Of a DNA stretch of 64,000 nt, positions 12,271 through 25,991 are shown one piece after another. A model generated the notes under the pieces. It did no database searches, was not told the origin of the DNA, and saw nothing but the letters and a program-made list of their open reading frames with translations. This DNA comes from Perilla frutescens (taxonomy: Eukaryota > Streptophyta > Magnoliopsida > Lamiales > Lamiaceae): positions 49,531,588 to 49,595,587 of the forward strand of contig BRKX01000018.1 of the NCBI GenBank assembly GCA_026008535.1, given 5' to 3'. The position numbers and the translations under genes are program-made. The first letter of the stretch is position 1; each line of letters begins with the position of its first letter.

Positions 12271-14074
12271 CAGCCGTCAGTAGAACGGCTATAACTTTCT
12301 CCAGAAGTAAGCTTTACCCGTGATTCTTCTTGCGTTGGATTCCTAACTCAAATATCTACCCTACCAAAAGTCGAACCGGTAGAAATCCTATTTGAGTGGG
12401 CTTCTAGGTGATTATCAAGTTGATTACCAAAACCGTCGCCTCTTATGTAGGGATCGTGGTGAACGTCGGGTTTTTCATTGAGTCTAGCATTTTTGAACAC
12501 TAGAGTCCATTATGAATCAATCCATATGATCATATATCCCTAATCCGTCCACTTTTGAAAAAATGAAATTTTTGAGCCCGCCCAAAGGGGTACCCCTTTG
12601 GCCGGTGGCTAGATTTGGCCCCGTTTTCTGGCAGCCGTCAGTAAAACGGCTATAACTCTCTCCAGAAGTAAGCTTTACCCGTGATTCTTGTTTCGTTGGA
12701 TTCCTAACTCAAATATCTACCCTACCAAATGTCAAACCGGTAGAAATCCTATTAGAGTCGGCCTCTAGGTGATTATCAAGTTGATTTCCAAAATCGTCGC
12801 CTCTTATGTAGGAATCGTGATGTACGTCGGGTTTTTCATCGAGTCCAGCATTTTTGAACACTAGAGTCCACTATGAATCAATCCATATGATCATATATCC
12901 CTAATCCGTCCAGTTTTGAAAAAATCAAATTTTTGAGCCCGCCCAAAGGGGTACCCCTTTGGCCGGTGGCCAGATTTGGCGCCGTTTTCTGGCAGCCGTC
13001 AGTAAAACGGCTATAACTCTCTCCAGAAGTAAGCTTACCCGTGATTCTTGTTGCGTTGGATTCCTAACTCAAATATCTACCCTACCAAAAGTCGAACCGG
13101 TAGAAACCCTATTGGAGTCGGCCTCTAGGTGATTATCAAGTTGATTTCCAAAACCGTCGCCTCTTATGTTGGAATCGTGGTGTACGTCGGGTTTTTCATC
13201 GAGTCCAGCATTTTTGAACACTAGAGTCCACTATGAATCAATCCATATGATCATATATCCCTAATCTGTCCACTTTTGAAAAAATCAAATTTTTGAGCCC
13301 GCCCAAAGGGGTACCCCTTTGGCCGGTGGCCAGATTTGGCCCCGTTTTCTGGCAGCCGTCAGTAAAACGGCTATAACTCTCTCCAGAAGTAAGCTTTACC
13401 CGTGATTCTTGTTGCGTTGGATTCCTAACTCAAATATCTACCCTACCAAAAGTCGAACCGGTAGAAATCCTATTTGAGTGGGCCTCTAGGTGATTATCAA
13501 GTTGATTACCAAAACCGTCGCCTCTTATGTAGGGATCGTGGTGAACGTCGGGTTTTTCATTGAGTCTAGCATTTTTGAACACTAGAGTCCATTATGAATC
13601 AATCCATATGATCATATATCCCTAATCCATCCACTTTTGAAAAAATGAAATTTTTGAGCCCGCCCAAAGGGGTACCCCTTTGGCCGGTGGCCAGATTTGG
13701 CCCCGTTTTCTGGCAGCCGTCAGTAAAACGGCTATAACTCTCTCCAGAAGTAAGCTTTACCCGTGATTCTTGTTGCGTTGGATTCCTAACTCAAATATCT
13801 ACCCTACCAAATGTCCAACCCGTAGAAATCCTATTAGAGTCGGCCTCTAGGTGATTATCAATTTGATTTCCAAAACCGTCACCTCTTATGTAGGGATCGG
13901 GGTGAACGTCGAGTTTTTCATTGAGTCTAGCATTTTTGAACACTAGAGTCCATTAAGAATCAATCCATATGATCATATATGCCTAATCCGTCCACTTTTG
14001 AAAAAATCAAATTTTTGAGCCCGCCCAAAGGGGTACCCCTTTGGCCGGTGGCCAGATTTGGCCCCGTTTTCTGG
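12271..14074. repeat. 1,804-bp pentamer, copy 2
   Basis: Units start at 12271, 12632, 12993, 13353 and 13714 and follow the same order as copy 1, including the 360-bp third unit. Differences seen are few: for example GTAAGATTT against GTAAGCTTT in the second unit and ACTATAAT against ACTCAAAT in the fourth. The first unit carries ACTTTCTCC and TTCTTGCG, which are also found at the start of the following trimers. Those trimers therefore probably derive from this copy. Confidence 0.85.
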
Positions 14075-16241
14075 CAGCCATCAGTAGAACGGCTATAACT
14101 TTCTCCAGAAGTAAGCTTTACCCGTGATTCTTCTTGCGTTGGATTCCTAACTCAAATATCTACCCTACCAAAAGTCGAACCGGTAGAAATCCTATTTGAG
14201 TGGGCTTCTAGGTGATTATCAAGTTGATTACCAAAACCGTCGCCTCTTATGTAGGGATCGTGGTGAACGTCGGTTTTTCATTGAGTCTAGCATTTTTGAA
14301 CACTAGAGTCCATTATGAATCAATCCATATGATCATATATCCCTAATCCGTCCACTTTTGAAAAAATGAAATTTTTGACCCCGCCCAAAGGGGTACCCCT
14401 TTGGCCGGTGGCCAGATTTGGCCCCGTTTTCTGGCAGCCGTCAGTAAAACGGCTATAACTCTCTCCAGAAGTAAGCTTTACCCGTGATTCTTGTTGCGTT
14501 GGATTCCTAACTCAAATATCTACCCTACCAAATGTCAAACCGGTAGAAATCCTATTAGAGTCGGCCTCTAGGTGATTATCAAGTTGATTTCCAAAACCGT
14601 CGCCTCTTATGTAGGGATCGGGGTGAACGTCGGGTTTTTCATTGAGTCTAGCATTTTTGAACACTAGAGTTCATTAGGAATCAATCCATATGATCATATA
14701 TCTCTAATCCGTCCACTTTTGAAAAAAATCAAATTTTTGAAGCCGCCCAAAGGGTTACCCCTTTGGCCGGTGGCCAGATTTGGCGCCGTTTTCTGGCAGC
14801 CGTCAGTAGAACGGCTATAACTCTCACCAGAAGTAAGCTTTACCCGTGATTCTTGTTGCGTTGGATTCCTAACTCAAATATCTACCCTACCAAAAGTCGA
14901 ACCGGTAGAAATCCTATTAGAGTCGTCCTCTAGGTGATTATCAAGTGGATTTCCAAAACCGTCGCCTCTTATGTAGGGATCGGGGTGAACGTCGGGTTTT
15001 TCATTGAGTCTAGCATTTTTAAACACTAGAGTCCATTAAGAATCAATCCATATGATCATATATGCCTAATCCGTCCACTTTTGAAAAAATCAAATTTTTG
15101 AGCCCGCCCAAAGGGGTACCCCTTTGGCCGGTGGCCAGATTTGGCCCCGTTTTCTGGCAGCCGTCAGTAGAACGGCTATAACTTTCTCCAGAAGTAAGCT
15201 TTACCCGTGATTCTTCTTGCGTTGGATTCCTAACTCAAATATCTACCCTACCAAAAGTCGAACCGGTAGAAATCCTATTTGAGTGGGCTTCTAGGTGATT
15301 ATCAAGTTGATTACGAAAACCGTCGCCTCTTATGTAGGGATCGTGGTGAACGTCGGGTTTTTCATTGAGTCTAGCATTTTTGAACACTAGAGTCCATTAT
15401 GAATCAATCCATATGATCATATATCCCTAATCCGTCCACTTTTGAAAAAATGAAATTTTTGACCCCGCCCAAAGGGGTACCCCTTTGGCCGGTGGCCAGA
15501 TTTGGCCCCGTTTTCTGGCAGCCGTCAGTAAAACGGCTATAACTCTCTCCAGAAGTAAGCTTTACCCGTGATTCTTGTTGCGTTGGATTCCTAACTCAAA
15601 TATCTACCCTACCAAATGTCAAACCGGTAGAAATCCTATTAGAGTCGGCCTCTAGGTGATTATCAAGTTTATTTCCAAAACCGTCGCCTCTTATGTAGGG
15701 ATCGGGGTGAACGTCGGGTTTTTCATTGAGTCTAGCATTTTTGAACACTAGAGTTCATTATGAATCAATCCATATGATCATATATCTCTAATCCGTCCAC
15801 TTTTGAAAAAAATCAAATTTTTGAAGCCGCCCAAAGGGTTACCCCTTTGGCCGGTGGCCAGATTTGGCGCCGTTTTCTGGCAGCCGTCAGTAGAACGGCT
15901 ATAACTCTCACCAGAAGTAAGCTTTACCCGTGATTCTTGTTGCGTTGGATTCCTAACTCAAATATCTACCCTACCAAAAGTCGAACCGGTAGAAATCCTA
16001 TTAGAGTCGTCCTCTAGGTGATTATCAAGTGGATTTCCAAAACCGTCGCCTCTTATGTAGGGATCGGGGTGAACGTCGGGTTTTTCATTGAGTCTAGCAT
16101 TTTTAAACACTAGAGTCCATTAAGAATCAATCCATATGATCATATATGCCTAATCCGTCCACTTTTGAAAAAATCAAATTTTTGAAGCCGCCCAAAGGGG
16201 TACCCCTTTGGCCGGTGGCCAGATTTGGCGCCGTTTTCTGG
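14075..16241. repeat. 1,083/1,084-bp trimer, two copies
   Basis: The copies are 14075-15157 and 15158-16241. Each contains three units: GTAGAACGG with TTCTTGCG and TTTTGACCCCG; a 362-bp unit with an extra A in the A-run, GAGTTCATTA and AAGGGTTACCCC; and a unit with ACTCTCACC, AGAGTCGTCC, CAAGTGG and TTTTTAAACAC. The first unit of copy 1 is 360 bp because one G is missing from CGTCGGG near 14270, which explains the 1-bp difference in period. Confidence 0.85.
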
Positions 16242-16964
16242 CAGCCGTCAGTAGAACGGTTATAACTCTCACCAGAAGTAAGCTTTACCCGTGATTCTTG
16301 TTGCGTTGGATTCCTAACTCAAATATCTACCCTACCAAAAGTGGAACCGGTAGAAACCCTATTTGAGTCGGTCTCTAGGTGATTATCAAGTTGATTTCCA
16401 AAACCGTCGCCTCTTATGTAGGGATCGGGGTGAACGTCGGGTTTTTCATTGAGTCTAGCATTTTTGAACATTAGAGTCCATTATGAATCAATCCATATGA
16501 TCATATATCCCTAATCCGTCCACTTTTCTAAAAAATCAAATTTTTGAGCCCGCCCAAACGGGTACCCCTTTGGCCGGTGGCCAGATTTGGCGCCGTTTTC
16601 TGGCAGCCGTCAGTAAAACGGCTATAACTCTCTCCAGAAGTAAGCTTTAGCCGTGATTCTTGTTTTGTTGGATTCCTAATTCAAATATCTACCCTACCAA
16701 ATGTGAAACCGGTAGAAACCCTATTGGAGTCGGCCTCTAGGTGATTATCAAGTTGATTTCCCAAACCGTCGCCTCTTATGTAGGGATCGTGGTGAACGTC
16801 GGGTTTTTCATTGAGTCTAGCATTTTTGAACACTAGAGTCCATTATGAATGAATCCATATAATCATATATGCCTAATCCGTCCACTTTTGAAAAAATCAA
16901 ATTTTTGAGCCCGCCCAAAGGGGTACCCCTTTGGCCGGTGGCCAGATTTGGCCCCGTTTTCTGG
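16242..16964. repeat. Two linking monomers between trimer blocks
   Basis: The unit at 16242 (362 bp) begins like the third trimer unit (GTAGAACGG, ACTCTCACC) but then carries AGTGGAACC and GAGTCGGTC. The unit at 16604 is the twin of the one at 8662. Neither belongs to a regular higher-order unit. The segment marks the border between two separately amplified domains. Confidence 0.7.
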
Positions 16965-19900
16965 CAGCCGTCAGTAAAACGGCTATAACTCTCTCCAAAA
17001 GTAAGCTTTACCCGTGATTCTTGTTTTGTTGGATTCCTAACTCAAATATCTACCCTACCAAAAGTCAAACCGGTAGAAACCCTATTGGAGTCGGCCTCTA
17101 GGTGATTATCAAGTTGATTTCCAAAAACGTCGCCTCTTATGTAGGGATCGTGGTGAACGTCGGGTTTTTCATTGAGTCTAGAATTTTTGAACACTAGAGT
17201 CCATTATAAATCAATCCATATGATCATATATCCCTAATCCGTCCACTTTTGAAAAAATCAAATTTTTGAGCCCGCCCAAAGGGGTACCCCATTGGCCGGT
17301 GGCCAGATTTGGCGCCGTTTTCTGGCAGCCGTCAGTAAAACGGCTATAACTCTCTCCAGAAGTTAGCTTTACCCGTGATTCTTGTTTTGTTGGATTCCTA
17401 ACTCAAATATCTACCCTACCAAAAGTCAAACCGGTAGAAATCCTATTGGAGTCGGCCTCTAGGTGATTATCAAGTTGATTTCCAAAACCGTCGCCTCTTA
17501 TGTAGGGATCGTGGTGAACGTCGGGTTTTTCATTGAGTCTAGCATTTTTGAATACTAGAGTCCATTATGAATCAATCCATATGATCATATATGCCTAATC
17601 CGTCCACTTTTGAAAAAATCAAATTTTTGAGCCCGCCCAAAGGGGTACCCCTTTGGCCGGTAGCCAGATTTGGCCCCGTTTTCTGGCAGCCGTCAGTAAA
17701 ACGGCTATAACTCTCTCCAGAAGTAAGCTTTACCCGTGATTCTTGTTGCGTTGGATTCCTAACTCAAATATCTACCCTACCAAAAGTCGAACCGGTAGAA
17801 ACCCTATTTGAGTCGGCCTCTAGGTGATTATCAAGTTGATTTCCAAAACCGTCGCCTCTTATGTAGGGACCGGGGTGAACATCGGGTTTTTCATTGAGTC
17901 TAGCACTTTTGAACACTAGAGTCCATTATGAATCAATCCATATGATCATATATGCCTAATCCGTTCACTTTTGAAAAAATCAAATTTTTGAGCCCGCCCA
18001 AAGGGGTACCCCTTTGGCCGGTGGCCAGATTTGGCCCCGTTTTCTGGCAGCCGTCAGTAAAACGGCTATAACTCTCTCCAAAAGTAAGCTTTACCCGTGA
18101 TTCTTGTTTTGTTGGATTCCTAACTCAAATATCTACCCTACCAAAAGTCAAACCGGTAGAAACCCTATTGGAGTCGGCCTCTAGGTGATTATCAAGTTGA
18201 TTTCCAAAACCGTCGCCTCTTATGTAGGGATCGTGGTGAACGTCGGGTTTTTCATTGAGTCTAGCATTTTTGAACACTAGAGTCCATTATAAATCAATCC
18301 ATATGATCATATATCCCTAATCCATCCACTTTTGAAAAAATCAAATTTTTGAGCCCGCCCAAAGGGGTACCCCATTGGCCGGTGGCCAGATTTGGCGCCG
18401 TTTTCTGGCAGCCGTCAGTAAAACGGCTATAACTCTCTCCAGAAGTTAGCTTTACCCGTGATTCTTGTTTTGTTGGATTCCTAACTCAAATATCTACCCT
18501 ACCAAAAGTCAAACCGGTAGAAATCCTATTGGAGTCGGCCTCTAGGTGATTATCAAGTTGATTTCCAAAACCGTCGCCTCTTATGTAGGGATCGTGGTGA
18601 ACGTCGGGTTTTTCATTGAGTCTAGCATTTTTGAACACTAGAGTCCATTATGAATCAATCCATATGATCATATATGCCTAATCCGTCCACTTTTGAAAAA
18701 ATCAAATTTTTGAGCCCGCCCAAAGGGGTACCCCTTTGGCCGGTAGCCAGATTTGGCCCCGTTTTCTGGCAGCCGTCAGTAAAACGGCTATAACTCTCTC
18801 CAGAAGTAAGCTTTACCCGTGATTCTTGTTGCGTTGGATTCCTAACTCAAATATCTACCCTACCAAAAGTCGAACCGGTAGAAACCCTATTTGAGTCGGC
18901 CTCTAGGTGATTATCAAGTTGATTTCCAAAACCGTCGCCTCTTATGTAGGGACCAGGGTGAACGTCGGGTTTTTCATTGAGTCTAGCACTTTTGAACACT
19001 AGAGTCCATTATGAATCAATCCATATGATCATATATGCCTAATCCGTCCACTTTTGAAAAAATCAAATTTTTGAGCCCGCCCAAAGGGGTACCCCTTTGG
19101 CCGGTGGCCAGATTTGGCCCCGTTTTCTGGCAGCCGTCAGTAAAACGGCTATAACTCTCTCCAAAAGTAAGCTTTACCCGTGATTCTTGTTTTGTTGGAT
19201 TCCTAACTCAAATATCTACCCTACCAAAAGTCAAACCGGTAGAAACCCTATTGGAGTCGGCCTCTAGGTGATTATCAAGTTGATTTCCAAAACCGTCGCC
19301 TCTTATGTAGGGATCGTGGTGAACGTCGGGTTTTTCATTGAGTCTAGCATTTTTGAACACTAGAGTCCATTATAAATCAATCCATATGATCATATATCCC
19401 TAATCCGTCCACTTTTGAAAAAATCAAATTTTTGAGCCCGCCCAAAGGGGTACCCCTTTGGCCGGTGGCCAGATTTGGCGCCGTTTTCTGGCAGCCGTCA
19501 GTAAAACGGCTATAACTCTCTCCAGAAGTTAGCTTTACCCGTGATTCTTGTTTTGTTGGATTCCTAACTCAAATATCTACCCTACCAAAAGTCAAACCGG
19601 TAGAAATCCTATTGGAGTCGGCCTCTAGGTGATTATCAAGTTGATTTCCAAAACCGTCGCCTCTTATGTAGGGATCGTGGTGAACGTCGGGTTTTTCATT
19701 GAGTCTAGCATTTTTGAACACTAGAGTCCATTATGAATCAATCCATATGATCATATATGCCTAATCCGTCCACTTTTGAAAAAATCAAATTTTTGAGCCC
19801 GCCCAAAGGGGTACCCCTTTGGCCGGTAGCCAGATTTGGCCCCGTTTTCTGGCAGCCGTCAGTAAAACGGCTATAACTCTCTCCAGAAGTAAGCTTTACC

Positions 19901-20213
19901 CGTGATTCTTGTTGCGTTGGATTCCTAACTCAAATATCTACCCTACCAAAAGTCGAACCGGTAGAAACCCTATTTGAGTCGGCCTCTAGGTGATTATCAA
20001 GTTGATTTCCAAAACCGTCGCCTCTTATGTAGGGACCAGGGTGAACGTCGGGTTTTTCATTGAGTCTAGCACTTTTGAACACTAGAGTCCATTATGAATC
20101 AATCCATATGATCATATATGCCTAATCCGTCCACTTTTGAAAAAATCAAATTTTTGAGCCCGCCCAAAGGGGTACCCCTTTGGCCGGTGGCCAGATTTGG
20201 CCCCGTTTTCTGG
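16965..20213. repeat. 1,083-bp trimer, three copies
   Basis: The copies are 16965-18047, 18048-19130 and 19131-20213. Each holds a CTCCAAAAG unit with TTTTGTTGG and GTCAAACCGG; a GAAGTTAGC unit (HindIII site lost) with AATCCTATTGG and a GGTAGCCAG tail; and a TTGCG unit with GGGACCGGGG or GGGACCAGGG and CTAGCACTTTTG. All units are 361 bp. Copies 1 and 2 share CCCCATTGG in the palindrome, whereas copy 3 has the intact palindrome. The next block begins with the same CTCCAAAAG unit, so the octamer grew out of this trimer. Confidence 0.88.
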
Positions 20214-23102
20214 CAGCCGTCAGTAAAACGGCTATAACTCTCTCCAAAAGTAAGCTTTACCCGTGATTCTTGTTTTGTTGGATTCCTAACTCAAATATCT
20301 ACCCTACCAAAAGTCAAACCGGTAGAAACCCTATTGGAGTCGGCCTCTAGGTGATTATCAAGTTGATTTCCAAAACCGTCGCCTCTTATGTAGGGATCGT
20401 GGTGAACGTCGGGTTTTTCATTGAGTCTAGCATTTTTGAACACTAGAGTCCATTATAAATCAATCCATATGATCATATATCCCTAATCCGTCCACTTTTG
20501 AAAAAATCAAATTTTTGAGCCCGCCCAAAGGGGTACCCCTTTGGCCGGTGGCCAGATTTGGCGCCGTTTTCTGGCAGCCGTCAGTAAAACGGCTATAACT
20601 CTCTCCAGAAGTAAGCTTTACCCGTGATTCTAGTTGCGTTGGATTCCTAACTCAAATATCTACCCTACCAAAAGTCAAACCGGTAGAAACCCTATTGGAG
20701 TCGGCCTCTAGGTGATTATCAAGTTGATTTCCAAAACCGTCGCCTCTTATGTAGGGACCGGGGTGAACGTCGGGTTTTTCATTGAGTCTAGCACTTTTGA
20801 ACACTAGAGTCCATTATGAATCAATCCATATGATCATATATGCCTAATCCGTCCACTTTTGAAAAAATCAAATTTTTGAGCCCGCCCAAAGGGGTACCCC
20901 TTTGGCCGGTGGCCGGATTTGGCCCCGTTTTCTGGCAGCCGTCAGTAAAACGGCTATAACTCTCTCCAGAAGTAAGCTTTACCCGTGATTCTTGTTGCGT
21001 TGGATTCCTAACTCAAATATCTACCCTACCAAAAGTCGAACCGGTAGAAACCCTATTTGAGTCGGCCTCTAGGTGATTATCAAGTTGATTTCCAAAACCG
21101 TCGCCTCTTATGTAGGGACCAGGGTGAACGTCGGGTTTTTCATTGAGTCTAGCACTTTTGAACACTAGAGTCCATTATGAATCAATCCATATGATCATAT
21201 ATGCCTAATCCGTCCACTTTTGAAAAAATCAAATTTTTGAGCCCGCCCAAAGGGGTACCCCTTTGGCCGGTGGCCAGATTTGGCCCCGTTTTCTGGCAGC
21301 CGTCAGTAAAACGGCTATAACTCTCTCCAAAAGTAAGTTTTACCCGTGATTCTTGTTTTGTTGGATTCCTAACTCAAATATCTACCCTACCAAAAGTCAA
21401 ACCGGTAGAAACCCTATTGGAGTCGGCCTCTAGGTGATTATCAAGTTGATTTCCAAAACCGTCGCCTCTTATGTAGGGATCGTGTTGAACGTCGGGTTTT
21501 TCATTGAGTCTAGCATTTTTGAACACTAGAGTCCATTATAAATCAATCCATATGATCATATATGCCTAATCCATCCACTTTTGAAAAAATCAAATTTTTG
21601 AGCCCGCCCAAAGGGGTACCGCTTTGGCCGGTGGCCAGATTTGGCGCCGTTTTCTGGCAGCCGTCAGTAAAACGGCTATAACTCTCTCCAGAAGTTAGCT
21701 TTACCCGTGATTCTTGTTTTGTTGGATTCCTAACTCAAATATCTACCCTACCAAAAGTCAAACCGGTAGAAATCCTATTGGAGTCGGCCTCTAGGTGATT
21801 ATCAAGTTGATTTCCAAAACCGTCGCCTCTTATGTAGGGATCGTGTTGAACGTCGGGTTTTTCATTGAGTCTAGCATTTTTGAACACTAGAGTCCATTAT
21901 GAATCAATCCATATGATCATATATGCCTAATCCGTCCACTTTTGAAAAAATCAAATTTTTGAGCCCGCCCAAAGGGGTACCCCCTTTGGCCGGTAGCCAG
22001 ATTTGGCCCCGTTTTCTGGCAGCCGTCAGTAAAACAGCTATAACTCTCTCCAGAAGTAAGCTTTACCCGTGATTCTTGTTGCGTTGGATTCCTAACTCAA
22101 ATATCTACCCTACCAAAAGTCGAACCGGTAGAAACCCTATTTGAGTCGGCCTCTAGGTGATTATCAAGTTGATTTCCAAAACCGTCGCCTCTTATGTAGG
22201 GACCGGGGTGAACGTCGGGTTTTTCATTGAGTCTAGCACTTTTGAACACTAGAGTCCATTATGAATCAATCCATATGATCATATATGCCTAATCCGTCCA
22301 CTTTTGAAAAAATCAAATTTTTGAGCCCGCCCAAAGGGGTACCCCTTTGGCCGGTAGCCAGATTTGGCCCCGTTTTCTGGCAGCCGTCAGTAAAACGGCT
22401 ATAACTCTCTCCAGAAGTAAGCTTTACCCGTGATTCTTGTTGCGTTGGATTCCTAACTCAAATATCTACCCTACCAAAAGTCGAACCGATAGAAACCCGA
22501 TTTGAGTTGGCCTCTAGGTGATTATCAAGTTGATTTCCAAAACCGTTACCTCTTATGTAGGGATCGGGGTGAACGTCGGGTTTTTCATTGAGTCTAGCAT
22601 TTTTGAACACTAGAGTTCATTATGAATCAATCCATATGATCATATATGCCTAATCCGTCGACTTTTGAAAAAATAAAATTTTTGAGCCCGCCAAAAGGGG
22701 TACCCCTTTGGCCGGTGGCCAGATTTGGCCCCGTTTTCTGGCAGCCGTCAGTAAAACGGCTATAACTCTCTCCAGAAGTAAGCTTTATCCGTGATTCTTG
22801 TTGCGTTGGATTCCTAACTCAAATAAATACCCTACAAAATGTTCAAATGGAAGAAACTCCTTTTGAGTCAACCTCTAGGTGATTATCAAGTTGATTTCCA
22901 CAACCGTCGCCTCTTATGTAGGGATCGGGGTGAACGTCGGGTTTTTCATTGAGTCTAGCACTTTTGAACACTAGAGTCCATTATGAATCAATCCATATGA
23001 TCATATATGCCTAATCCGTCCACTTTTGAAAAAATCAAATTTTTGAGCCCGCCCAAAGGGGTACCCCTTTGGCCGGTGGCCAGATTTGGCCCCGTTTTCT
23101 GG
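20214..23102. repeat. 2,889-bp octamer, copy 1
   Basis: Units start at 20214, 20575, 20936, 21297, 21658, 22020, 22381 and 22742. Markers in order are CTCCAAAAG; TTCTAGTTGCG; GGGACCAGGG; GTAAGTTTT with GTGTTGAACG; GTTAGC with an extra C in the palindrome (362 bp); AAAACAGCT; CCGATAGAAACCCG with GTCGAC; and the TTCAAATGG type. The last unit ends with CTAGCACTTTTG, unlike copy 2. Confidence 0.88.
22742..23102. repeat. First TTCAAATGG-type monomer
   Basis: This is the first unit, reading from the left, in which the segment near monomer positions 95-135 is replaced by a distinct version (TTCAAATGGAAGAAACTCC followed by GTCAACCTC). The later ACAACCGTCGCC difference goes with it. The changes are clustered and co-inherited, which indicates a separate old subfamily rather than random drift. 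Related units follow at 25631, 27797, 28876, 29959 and many later positions, but none occurs to the left. Confidence 0.75.
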
Positions 23103-25991
23103 CAGCCGTCAGTAAAACGGCTATAACTCTCTCCAAAAGTAAGCTTTACCCGTGATTCTTGTTTTGTTGGATTCCTAACTCAAATATCTACCCTACCAAA
23201 AGTCAAACCGGTAGAAACCCTATTGGAGTCGGCCTCTAGGTGATTATCAAGTTGATTTCCAAAACCGTCGCCTCTTATGTAGGGATCGTGGTGAACGTCG
23301 GGTTTTTCATTGAGTCTAGCATTTTTGAACACTAGAGTCCATTATAAATCAATCCATATGATCATATATCCCTAATCCGTCCACTTTTGAAAAAATCAAA
23401 TTTTTGAGCCCGCCCAAAGGGGTACCCCTTTGGCCGGTGGCCAGATTTGGCGCCGTTTTCTGGCAGCCGTCAGTAAAACGGCTATAACTCTCTCCAGAAG
23501 TAAGCTTTACCCGTGATTCTAGTTGCGTTGGATTCCTAACTCAAATATCTACCCTACCAAAAGTCAAACCGGTAGAAACCCTATTGGAGTCGGCCTCTAG
23601 GTGATTATCAAGTTGATTTCCAAAACCGTCGCCTCTTATGTAGGGACCGGGGTGAACGTCGGGTTTTTCATTGAGTCTAGCACTTTTGAACACTAGAGTC
23701 CATTATGAATCAATCCATATGATCATATATGCCTAATCCGTCCACTTTTGAAAAAATCAAATTTTTGAGCCCGCCCAAAGGGGTACCCCTTTGGCCGGTG
23801 GCCGGATTTGGCCCCGTTTTCTGGCAGCCGTCAGTAAAACGGCTATAACTCTCTCCAGAAGTAAGCTTTACCCGTGATTCTTGTTGCGTTGGATTCCTAA
23901 CTCAAATATCTACCCTACCAAAAGTCGAACCGGTAGAAACCCTATTTGAGTCGGCCTCTAGGTGATTATCAAGTTGATTTCGAAAACCGTCGCCTCTTAT
24001 GTAGGGACCAGGGTGAACGTCGGGTTTTTCATTGAGTCTAGCACTTTTGAACACTAGAGTCCATTATGAATCAATCCATATGATCATATATGCCTAATCC
24101 GTCCACTTTTGAAAAAATCAAATTTTTGAGCCCGCCCAAAGGGGTACCCCTTTGGCCGGTGGCCAGATTTGGCCCCGTTTTCTGGCAGCCGTCAGTAAAA
24201 CGGCTATAACTCTCTCCAAAAGTAAGTTTTACCCGTGATTCTTGTTTTGTTGGATTCCTAACTCAAATATCTACCCTACCAAAAGTCAAACCGGTAGAAA
24301 CCCTATTGGAGTCGGCCTCTAGGTGATTATCAAGTTGATTTCCAAAACCGTCGCCTCTTATGTAGGGATCGTGTTGAACGTCGGGTTTTTCATTGAGTCT
24401 AGCATTTTTGAACACTAGAGTCCATTATAAATCAATCCATATGATCATATATGCCTAATCCATCCACTTTTGAAAAAATCAAATTTTTGAGCCCGCCCAA
24501 AGGGGTACCGCTTTGGCCGGTGGCCAGATTTGGCGCCGTTTTCTGGCAGCCGTCAGTAAAACGGCTATAACTCTCTCCAGAAGTTAGCTTTACCCGTGAT
24601 TCTTGTTTTGTTGGATTCCTAACTCAAATATCTACCCTACCAAAAGTCAAACCGGTAGAAATCCTATTGGAGTCGGCCTCTAGGTGATTATCAAGTTGAT
24701 TTCCAAAACCGTCGCCTCTTATGTAGGGATCGTGTTGAACGTCGGGTTTTTCATTGAGTCTAGCATTTTTGAACACTAGAGTCCATTATGAATCAATCCA
24801 TATGATCATATATGCCTAATCCGTCCACTTTTGAAAAAATCAAATTTTTGAGCCCGCCCAAAGGGGTACCCCCTTTGGCCGGTAGCCAGATTTGGCCCCG
24901 TTTTCTGGCAGCCGTCAGTAAAACAGCTATAACTCTCTCCAGAAGTAAGCTTTACCCGTGATTCTTGTTGCGTTGGATTCCTAACTCAAATATCTACCCT
25001 ACCAAAAGTCGAACCGGTAGAAACCCTATTTGAGTCGGCCTCTAGGTGATTATCAAGTTGATTTCCAAAACCGTCGCCTCTTATGTAGGGACCGGGGTGA
25101 ACGTCGGGTTTTTCATTGAGTCTAGCACTTTTGAACACTAGAGTCCATTATGAATCAATCCATATGATCATATATGCCTAATCCGTCCACTTTTGAAAAA
25201 ATCAAATTTTTGAGCCCGCCCAAAGGGGTACCCCTTTGGCCGGTAGCCAGATTTGGCCCCGTTTTCTGGCAGCCGACAGTAAAACGGCTATAACTCTCTC
25301 CAGAAGTAAGCTTTACCCGTGATTCTTGTTGCGTTGGATTCCTAACTCAAATATCTACCCTACCAAAAGTCGAACCGATAGAAACCCGATTTGAGTTGGC
25401 CTCTAGGTGATTATCAAGTTGATTTCCAAAACCGTTACCTCTTATGTAGGGATCGGGGTGAACGTCGGGTTTTTCATTGAGTCTAGCATTTTTGAACACT
25501 AGAGTTCATTATGAATCAATCCATATGATCATATATGCCTAATCCGTCGACTTTTGAAAAAATAAAATTTTTGAGCCCGCCAAAAGGGGTACCCCTTTGG
25601 CCGGTGGCCAGATTTGGCCCCGTTTTCTGGCAGCCGTCAGTAAAACGGCTATAACTCTCTCCAGAAGTAAGCTTTATCCGTGATTCTTGTTGCGTTGGAT
25701 TCCTAACTCAAATAAATACCCTACAAAATGTTCAAATGGAAGAAACTCCTTTTGAGTCAACCTCTAGGTGATTATCAAGTTGATTTCCACAACCGTCGCC
25801 TCTTATGTAGGGATCGGGGTGAACGTCGGGTTTTTCATTGAGTCTAGCATTTTTGAACACTAGAGTCCATTATGAATCAATCCATATGATCATATATGCC
25901 TAATCCGTCCACTTTTCAAAAAATCAAATTTTTGAGCCCGCCCAATGGGGTACCCCTTTGGCCGGTGGCCAGATTTGGCCCCGTTTTCTGG
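23103..25991. repeat. 2,889-bp octamer, copy 2
   Basis: Units start at 23103, 23464, 23825, 24186, 24547, 24909, 25270 and 25631. All eight markers of copy 1 recur in order, including the 362-bp fifth unit. Only scattered differences are visible, such as TTTCGAAAACC near 23979 and GCCGACAG at 25270. The tail of the last unit (CTTTTCAAA, CCCAATGGGG) matches the block to its right, so the duplication border lies inside the eighth unit. Confidence 0.88.

Noticed and set aside
12691..12707. CENP-B-box-like match TTTCGTTGGA
   Set aside because: TTCGTTGGA agrees with the left half of the mammalian CENP-B box, but the required CGGG half is absent (TTCCTAA follows). Most monomers have TGCGTTGGA or TTTGTTGGA instead. 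It is probably coincidence.
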